A stretch of 9,919 nt of DNA from Bordetella parapertussis (GTDB lineage: Bacteria > Cyanobacteriota > Cyanobacteriia > PCC-6307 > Cyanobiaceae): contig CALPMR020000089.1 of the NCBI GenBank assembly GCA_943324725.2, positions 1 through 9,919 of the forward strand, written 5' to 3'. The position numbers and the translations under genes are program-made. How positions within the stretch are numbered: the first letter of the stretch is position 1; the number at the start of each line of letters is the position of its first letter. Below the pieces are notes generated by a model. That model saw only the letters and a list, made by a program, of their open reading frames with translations. It had not been told where the DNA came from and ran no database searches. Of this stretch, positions 6,996 to 9,919 are shown in pieces.

Positions 6996-7538
6996 TCAGA
7001 TCGACCTGCGGCGCGGCCGCCGGCGGCTTGATGCCCGGCGGCGTGACCAGTGCCGTCTGAGCAGGCGCGGCAGCCGCGGCACCGGATCGCCGTCCTGGAG
7101 CAGGTGCAGCCAGCTGCTGGCCTCCAGGCTGACCAGAGCCGCCAGAAGCCAGGGCCGCTGCTGTTGCCACAGGGTTGGGGCCGCAGCCGCCAGTTGCCCG
7201 GGCGTCGGACTGCCGAGGGGCGCCAGCAGGGCGCTGAGCAGCAGCACGGCGCCACTGAGATAGAGCAGGCGCAACCCCATCCCCAGCAGGGGCGTGTGGG
7301 AAAACATGGAGCGATGGCTGAGCAGACGCCGGTACGGCCACCACAGCAACCTGAAGGGGCCCCAGCGCCTGGTGGAGCGGGAGATGGTGTCGAGGTCTGG
7401 GGAGAGCCAGAGGCCACCGAACAGGAAGCAGCCGCTGGCGATGGCAACACCGGCCAGGCCGAGGCCGGGCCACCAGAGCAAGCCATAAGGAAGCGCCAGC
7501 AAGCGGGTGGCCCGGTCGTGGCTGCGGCCGCTGGCCAT
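6996..7538 (-). CDS. DUF2227-type putative metal-binding membrane protein
   Basis: The 180 residues match the cyanobacterial DUF2227 'putative metal-binding' family in overall pattern; this is recognition from memory, not a search. Conserved-looking ligands are H7-D8 in GRSHDRAT, the acidic pair D48/D50 in LSPDLDT, HRSMFSHTP at 75-83 (H75, H81), and H145 with D149 in WLHLLQDGDP. Their spread resembles the YdjM/PA-phosphatase-like metal-dependent hydrolases. Hydrophobic segments at about 22-45 and 87-108 suggest one or two membrane spans, and the last 25 residues are very Arg-rich. No activity is established for the family as far as I know. The start is the ATG at 7536-7538, which puts the conserved GRSHDRAT at the very N-terminus. 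It is divergent from tRNA-Val, only 64 bp away. Confidence 0.85.
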   Translation of the reverse strand: MASGRSHDRATRLLALPYGLLWWPGLGLAGVAIASGCFLFGGLWLSPDLDTISRSTRRWGPFRLLWWPYRRLLSHRSMFSHTPLLGMGLRLLYLSGAVLLLSALLAPLGSPTPGQLAAAAPTLWQQQRPWLLAALVSLEASSWLHLLQDGDPVPRLPRLLRRHWSRRRASSRRRPRRRSI

Positions 7539-7602
7539 TGCACCGTTTACGTTGGCCGGAGGCTAGGCGTGGGGCGCGCCCGGCGGGGCAGAATGAACAG
7601 GC

Positions 7603-7674
7603 GCGCGATTAGCTCAGCGGTAGAGCGCCTGCCTTACAAGCAGGACGTCACTGGTTCGAATCCGGTATCGCGCA
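7603..7674 (+). tRNA. tRNA-Val (anticodon UAC)
   Basis: This is a complete 72-nt cloverleaf. The acceptor stem GCGCGAT (7603-7609) pairs with ATCGCGC (7667-7673), with discriminator A at 7674. The D-arm is GCTC/GAGC. The anticodon stem CCTGC/GCAGG (7628-7632, 7640-7644) encloses loop CTTACAA with anticodon TAC at 7635-7637. The T-arm ACTGG/CCGGT carries loop TTCGAAT. CCA is not encoded. UAC reads GUA and other valine codons. A weak -10-like AGAATG lies near 7591, but I cannot define a -35. A strong hairpin follows 23 nt downstream, and a damaged copy of this gene lies at 8404-8453. Confidence 0.97.
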
Positions 7675-7685
7675 TCGGCAGCAGC

Positions 7686-7700
7686 CTCAGCAGGGCTGAG
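7686..7700 (+). other. Short hairpin CTCAGC-AGG-GCTGAG after tRNA-Val
   Basis: A perfect 6-bp stem with a 3-nt loop starts 12 nt after the tRNA 3' end. Its last three bases (GAG, 7698-7700) are also the first bases of the larger hairpin that follows, so the two structures cannot form fully at the same time. Confidence 0.5.
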
Positions 7701-7729
7701 ATCCCGAACCAGCCAGGGCGCGGGATCTC
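7698..7729 (+). terminator. Hairpin GAGATCCCG/CGGGATCTC downstream of tRNA-Val
   Basis: A perfect 9-bp inverted repeat with a 14-nt loop lies 23 nt past the tRNA. It is a good candidate for the 3' boundary of the tRNA transcript, although no T-tract follows. The same outline (GCTGAGATC at the left, GATCTC then GAGG at the right) recurs after the tRNA remnant at 8478-8508. Differing inner base pairs there support a conserved structure. Confidence 0.5.
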
Positions 7730-8087
7730 GAGGAAAGGCCATCAGAGTCGAAGCGGCCGAGAACGCCCTGAAACCGCCATGGCCGGCCCGGATGGTTTCT
7801 GCGGGTCAAATGGGAGCGCCTGCGCCTTTTTCTTGGTGAGCTCCCGCCGCGTCCGGGGGAGGGGCTCGGAGGCCCGAGACAACATGAGCTCGCCCTGGCC
7901 AGCCCACCCCCCGGCCCAGCAATCGCCGCCATCCCCCTGGCGGAAGCCTGCGGCACTGTTGACCAGGTGATGGCACGGAGATTGCGCCCTCCTGCCGTTA
8001 CGACCCGGTGCTGGCGCTTCTGTGGCCGATCTGGCGGTGGCCTGGGCGATGGGGCAGTTGATGGGGGGGGGGAACACCACAAGCCAC

Positions 8088-8113
8088 AAACTGCTGCTAA
8101 AAAGATGCAGTTT
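8088..8113 (+). terminator. Terminator-like hairpin AAACTGC/GCAGTTT with T-run
   Basis: A 7-bp stem with a 12-nt loop (8095-8106) is followed by T's (8111-8115 is TTTTT), so the stem runs into the T-tract. It lies just 20 nt before the 73-residue gene. It may end transcription coming from the tRNA side, or act as leader structure of that gene. Confidence 0.4.
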
Positions 8114-8133
8114 TTCATCGCCAGGTGCTACCC

Positions 8134-8355
8134 ATGCCGGCCCCCCTGCTCAAACTCAGCCTCGCGCTCACCTCTGCCCCCGTGATGGTGGCCGTTGCTC
8201 TTGCCTGGGGTTCGCCCGCGATGGCGGCCCCGGCTCCGCCGGCCGCTGTTCCCGGCCCGCTCCCAGTGATCGGTGCCCTCAGTGCCTTCGGCTTCAGCCG
8301 CAAGCTGCGCCAACGCATCGCCCGCAGCCAGGCCGACTCCAGCCGCATCGGTTGA
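8134..8355 (+). CDS. Tiny exported peptide with PEP-CTERM-like C-terminus
   Basis: This 73-residue protein has two recognisable parts and almost nothing between them. Residues 1-31 form a Sec-type signal peptide: a hydrophobic core around LLKLSLALTSAPVMVAVALA and likely cleavage after SPAMA. Residues 40-65 form a sorting-tail-like segment: Pro/Gly motif PGPLP (40-44), hydrophobic VIGALSAFGF (45-54), then basic SRKLRQRIARS (55-65). I know this order and wording (LPLLG..AFGFSRKLRxRI) from the C-termini of cyanobacterial exported proteins, where it resembles PEP-CTERM exosortase signals; assignment here is from memory. The mature peptide would be about 40 residues, nearly all tail. The start is the ATG at 8134; GTG at 8125 would add three residues. 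No strong Shine-Dalgarno sequence is seen. It lies between tRNA-Val and its degenerate copy. No exosortase gene is in the window. Confidence 0.6.
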   Translation: MPAPLLKLSLALTSAPVMVAVALAWGSPAMAAPAPPAAVPGPLPVIGALSAFGFSRKLRQRIARSQADSSRIG

Positions 8356-8403
8356 TCCTGCAGGAGTTGAGGTCGAGGTGAAGTCGGATTGATGGGCATG
8401 GCA

Positions 8404-8453
8404 GCGCCTGCCTTGCAAGCCGGACGTCACTGGTCCGCATCCGGTGTCGCGCC
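8404..8453 (+). pseudogene. Degenerate 3' copy of tRNA-Val
   Basis: Bases 8404-8452 match tRNA-Val bases 7625-7673 at 44 of 49 positions without gaps. The match starts at the base of the anticodon arm and ends exactly at the end of the acceptor stem. The five changes include the middle anticodon base (TAC to TGC), one broken anticodon-stem pair, and two T-loop changes (TTCGAAT to TCCGCAT) that remove invariant positions. The discriminator is C rather than A. The 5' half is not recognisable, apart from a GATT at nearly the right distance (8387-8390), so it cannot fold as a tRNA. It is either an attachment-site-like duplication of the tRNA 3' end or a decayed tandem copy. Confidence 0.88.
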
Positions 8454-8477
8454 TTCCTTTTCACGGATCATTGATTG

Positions 8478-8508
8478 CTGAGATCGCTCTTCTGTCAAGC
8501 GATCTCAG
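8478..8508 (+). other. 11-bp perfect hairpin after the tRNA remnant
   Basis: CTGAGATCGCT (8478-8488) and AGCGATCTCAG (8498-8508) form a perfect stem with a 9-nt loop, 24 nt after the tRNA remnant. It is the strongest short inverted repeat I found in the window. No T-tract flanks it on either strand. Its outline matches the hairpin downstream of the intact tRNA. Confidence 0.7.
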
Positions 8509-8588
8509 AGGTCCAGCGTCTGCGTTGCTCTGGCGGCGGCTGCCCCTCACTATTGCGAAGGCGCGGCAGACTTCGTCTCCAGCCCGCG

Positions 8589-8735
8589 ATGGTGGCCGGG
8601 CGGAGCAGCGTCGTTCATCGCGGCGTGCTGCACCGGGGCAGCTGCAATCTCTACCAGCAGTCCTGGTGCATCGGCAGCGAGGCTGCGGGGTTCATCAAGG
8701 TGTGTGGGGGCGACTGTTCGGTAGACCGGTGTTGA
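8589..8735 (+). CDS. Candidate Cys-rich microprotein (uncertain)
   Basis: This 48-codon frame from an ATG at 8589 has third positions mostly G or C, like real genes of this genome. Its C-terminal 32 residues are cysteine-rich: five Cys in order SC, WC, VC, DC and a final C, around the segment WCIGSEAAGFIKVCGGDC. Such a pattern could be a disulfide-stabilised or modified peptide. However, there is no signal peptide, no recognisable leader, no Shine-Dalgarno sequence, and no modification enzyme nearby. The frame is also open upstream to 8475. It could equally be a fragment of a decayed gene. Confidence 0.22.
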   Translation: MVAGRSSVVHRGVLHRGSCNLYQQSWCIGSEAAGFIKVCGGDCSVDRC

Positions 8736-9032
8736 GCATCAAGGACCCAGAGCCGTACAACGTCTGGCACTGCTGCGGCGAGAGGCCTTTCTGGACATTG
8801 GACGCCATGGCGAGCCATGACCGGAATGGTGTTGATGGGACCCGTTCATGCGGCCTGGTCGGCGGGCGCTGACAGGGCTGGGTGATCAAGTCGGCTGAGG
8901 CTGGCGGCGGTGCGGCTGGTATGGCGACCACGCGCTTCGATGGGGCCTTCAGGGCCCGGTGGCTGGAGCCGGTGCATCGGGAGTTGATCCTTGAAGGCTG
9001 CCTCTTCTTGCCCGCAGCCGCTGCCCACAGGT

Positions 9033-9284
9033 TCAGCGAGAGTCGCTGGCGGCGGGTTGGGACGGGCTGCCTGAGATCGGCTGGGGCGAGGGTTGGCCAG
9101 GCGGGGTGCTCTGGGTCGGGGGTGCGGACTTGGTCTCGGGGCTGTAGAGACAGGTCTGCCCTCCGGAGCTGCGAATGAAGCCCACGCCGCGGGGCCCGCA
9201 GAGGCGCATGAGTTCATCGGCGTGGGCGAACCCCGGTCTGATCAGGCTGACCACGACAATGGCCAGATATAGGCCCAGGCGCAT
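9033..9284 (-). CDS. Small secreted protein of unknown function
   Basis: This 83-residue protein has a clear signal peptide: MRLGLYLAIVVVSLIRPGFAHA, with cleavage probably after AHA before DELMRLC. The mature part is about 61 residues. It has two cysteines (C29 in RLCGPRG and C45 in GGQTCLYS) that could form one disulfide around VGFIRSSGG, then a Pro/Ser/Gln/Thr-rich tail that is probably disordered. I do not recognise the family. The start ATG is at 9282-9284; the Shine-Dalgarno sequence is weak (an AGGA lies too far upstream). No partner gene is evident, and the nearest confident gene is the divergent RRM gene at 9623. It lies in the gene-poor stretch beyond the tRNA remnant. Confidence 0.5.
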   Translation of the reverse strand: MRLGLYLAIVVVSLIRPGFAHADELMRLCGPRGVGFIRSSGGQTCLYSPETKSAPPTQSTPPGQPSPQPISGSPSQPAASDSR

Positions 9285-9348
9285 GACTGTCAGGGGTGGG
9301 ATCCTTTCTTCTTAGCAGGGTTGAGCTGGTGGGGCCTGGGTCGGCGCT

Positions 9349-9567
9349 GTGTTGATCTCCGCTGCGCTGATCAGCGTTGGGCGGGGTTGGGTTGTGCTGC
9401 TCGGGCTCGGAGTCGCTGGATTTGCCGATGGCCGGGATCTCGGTCAGTCAGGCTTGTTTCGATCCCCTGCGGATCGCCCACGGCGATGCATCGTCATGGA
9501 CGATCCGCCAGCCGTCCATCATGTTGTAGCATTGCAGAGGTTCAAAGATTCCTCTCCAGCAAGCTGA
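9349..9567 (+). CDS. Doubtful small frame with a leader-like N-terminus
   Basis: This 72-codon frame from GTG begins with a hydrophobic stretch (LISAALISVGRG, then WVVLLGLGVAGFA) ending in Ala before Asp, which resembles a signal peptide. The rest (about 46 residues, one Cys) has no recognisable feature. It occupies what should be the promoter and leader of the RRM gene and lacks a good ribosome binding site, so chance is the likelier explanation. Confidence 0.15.
   Translation: MLISAALISVGRGWVVLLGLGVAGFADGRDLGQSGLFRSPADRPRRCIVMDDPPAVHHVVALQRFKDSSPAS
9365..9376. promoter_or_regulatory. 12-bp palindrome CGCTGATCAGCG
   Basis: This perfect palindrome lies 80 bp upstream of the minus-strand secreted-protein start and about 250 bp upstream of the RRM gene. 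It could be an operator for a dimeric regulator. Only one copy was seen, so there is no independent support. Confidence 0.25.
9490..9519 (+). promoter_or_regulatory. Two mutually exclusive hairpins upstream of the RRM gene
   Basis: ATCGTC/GACGAT (9490-9504, 3-nt loop) and ATGGACG/CGTCCAT (9496-9519, 10-nt loop) share 9496-9504, so only one can form. They lie about 105-130 nt before the RRM start. Cyanobacterial rbp genes are known to be regulated through long leaders, so an RNA switch is possible. Whether this segment is transcribed is unknown. Confidence 0.3.
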
Positions 9568-9622
9568 CAACTTCCTTCAGGGCTTTCGGCGGATCAGGTT
9601 CATAGTTTCTTCTCTCAGGTCC

Positions 9623-9919
9623 ATGACGATTTACGTAGGCAACCTCTCCTTCGATGCCGAGGCAGAGGATGTCCGTCAACTGTTCGGCGAGTACGGCGAG
9701 GTCAGCAAGTGCAGCCTCCCCCTCGACCGTGACACCGGTCGCAAGCGCGGCTTTGCCTTTGTCGAAATGGCCAACGCGGCCGACGAAACCAAGGCGATCG
9801 ACGATCTTCAGAACGTCGAATGGATGGGTCGCACCATCCGCGTCAACAAAGCCGAGCCCCGCACCGGCGGTGGCGGCGGTGGTGGTGGCGGCGGTTATGG
9901 CGGCGGCGGCGGTGGCGGC
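9623..9919 (+). CDS. Glycine-rich RRM RNA-binding protein (Rbp family), 3' end beyond the window
   Basis: The first 99 residues of a single-RRM protein are present. RNP2 is IYVGNL at 3-8 and RNP1 is KRGFAFVE at 41-48, with the aromatic RNA-contact residues Y4, F44 and F46 in place. The RRM ends near residue 79 and a nearly pure glycine tail with an occasional Tyr begins at 82 and runs off the window edge. This is the architecture of cyanobacterial Rbp proteins, many of which are cold-responsive and some of which direct mRNAs to thylakoids; which Rbp type this is cannot be told. The ATG at 9623 starts directly at the conserved MTIYVGNL. An AGG at 9617-9619 is a weak, close ribosome binding site. 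The GGC/GGT-repeat tail DNA is a likely site of length variation. Confidence 0.95.
   Translation, partial: MTIYVGNLSFDAEAEDVRQLFGEYGEVSKCSLPLDRDTGRKRGFAFVEMANAADETKAIDDLQNVEWMGRTIRVNKAEPRTGGGGGGGGGGYGGGGGGG

Larger units (their letters stand above)
7675..8133. other. 459-bp stretch after tRNA-Val without a secure gene
   Basis: It contains the tRNA-proximal hairpins (7686-7729), a run of ten G (8063-8072) and a terminator-like hairpin (8088-8113). The open frames overlap each other on both strands, are rich in Pro/Arg/Ser as expected for random GC-rich DNA, and have no recognisable domain. One minus frame begins at 8118 with a lipoprotein-like leader (MKNCIFLAAVCGLWCS), but it soon becomes low-complexity and runs across the tRNA-proximal hairpin, so I do not call it. 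Confidence 0.45.
8454..9032. other. 579-bp low-coding region beyond the tRNA remnant
   Basis: It contains the 11-bp hairpin (8478-8508) and a weak Cys-rich frame (8589-8735). From about 8729 a plus frame (SIKDPEPYNVWHCCGERPFW) and an overlapping minus frame (MASNVQKGLSPQQCQTLYGS) both look mildly protein-like, so neither can be chosen. From 8882 to 9030 a plus frame reads TRFDGAFRARWLEPVHRELI with no recognisable family. The short plausible pieces in different frames suggest decayed coding sequence, but I cannot prove it. Confidence 0.4.
9285..9622. other. 338-bp region between the small secreted gene and the RRM gene
   Basis: It should hold the promoters of both divergent genes. It contains a 12-bp perfect palindrome (9365-9376) and two overlapping hairpins (9490-9519). 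The last 100 bases are less GC-rich than the surroundings and end in a T/C-rich leader before the RRM start. A weak plus frame (9349-9567) covers much of it. No confident -35/-10 pair was found. Confidence 0.4.

Noticed and set aside
7687..8118. Minus-strand lipoprotein-like frame beginning MKNCIFLAAVCGLWCS
   Set aside because: Only the first 16 or so residues look like a leader. The rest is Pro/Arg/Ser-rich noise that crosses the tRNA-proximal hairpin, and the frame starts inside a terminator-like hairpin.
8383..8453. A second functional tRNA, reading as tRNA-Ala because of the TGC anticodon
   Set aside because: The invariant T-loop bases are lost, an anticodon-stem pair is broken, and there is no matching 5' acceptor strand or D-arm.
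8589..8735. A ribosomally made modified peptide (prochlorosin-like) precursor
   Set aside because: There is no Nif11-type leader, no double-Gly cleavage site in a sensible place and no lanthionine synthetase in the window. Only the Cys-rich end is suggestive.
8695..8931. Minus-strand 78-codon frame containing MASNVQKGLSPQQCQTLYGS
   Set aside because: It is about as plausible as the overlapping plus frame. With no start signal, domain or homolog known to me, neither can be chosen.
1..9919. CRISPR arrays, insertion sequences, integrase or toxin-antitoxin genes
   Set aside because: No regularly spaced repeats, transposase or recombinase motifs or paired toxin-antitoxin frames were seen on either strand.

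Overview
The window looks like GC-rich picocyanobacterial chromosome (Synechococcus/Cyanobium type). The evidence is the gene content: glycine cleavage T protein, a speE-speB polyamine pair, a twin-arginine-type periplasmic beta-carbonic anhydrase, a two-domain MazG, a DUF2227 protein, a glycine-rich single-RRM protein, and a short peptide with a cyanobacterial PEP-CTERM-like tail. The lineage is inferred from gene families only; no marker gene was compared.

Layout, left part (1-7538): this is conventional core genome. gcvT lies on the minus strand (46-1203). Two small plus-strand genes follow: a Cys-rich 80-residue protein (1439-1681) and a stand-alone cyclic-nucleotide-binding-domain protein (1798-2196). 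The minus-strand pair speE (3128-3988) then speB (2203-3090) makes putrescine from agmatine and spermidine from putrescine. Divergent from speE is a plus-strand pair, the exported beta-carbonic anhydrase (4046-4801) and the ribosome-rescue hydrolase arfB (4816-5259). After a 391-bp gap come two more minus-strand genes: mazG (5651-6814), which has an unusual acidic low-complexity linker, and a DUF2227 metal-binding protein (6996-7538).

Right part (7603-9622): gene density drops sharply. It begins with an intact tRNA-Val(UAC). A degenerate copy of the 3' two thirds of this tRNA lies 779 bp downstream. Each copy is followed by a strong hairpin, and the two hairpins share flanking sequence and differ by paired changes. 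Between the copies is one convincing tiny gene, a 73-residue exported peptide with a PEP-CTERM-like end. Beyond the tRNA ghost are a probable small secreted Cys-containing protein (9033-9284, minus) and weaker small frames. This is the accessory-like part of the window and the best place to look for something new: a tRNA-anchored cassette or decayed integration site carrying very small exported proteins, with no visible recombinase.

Right edge: an RRM RNA-binding protein (Rbp type) starts at 9623 and runs off the window inside its glycine-rich tail. Its upstream region holds two overlapping, mutually exclusive hairpins.

I did not find a CRISPR array, a transposase, a defence system or a biosynthetic cluster.
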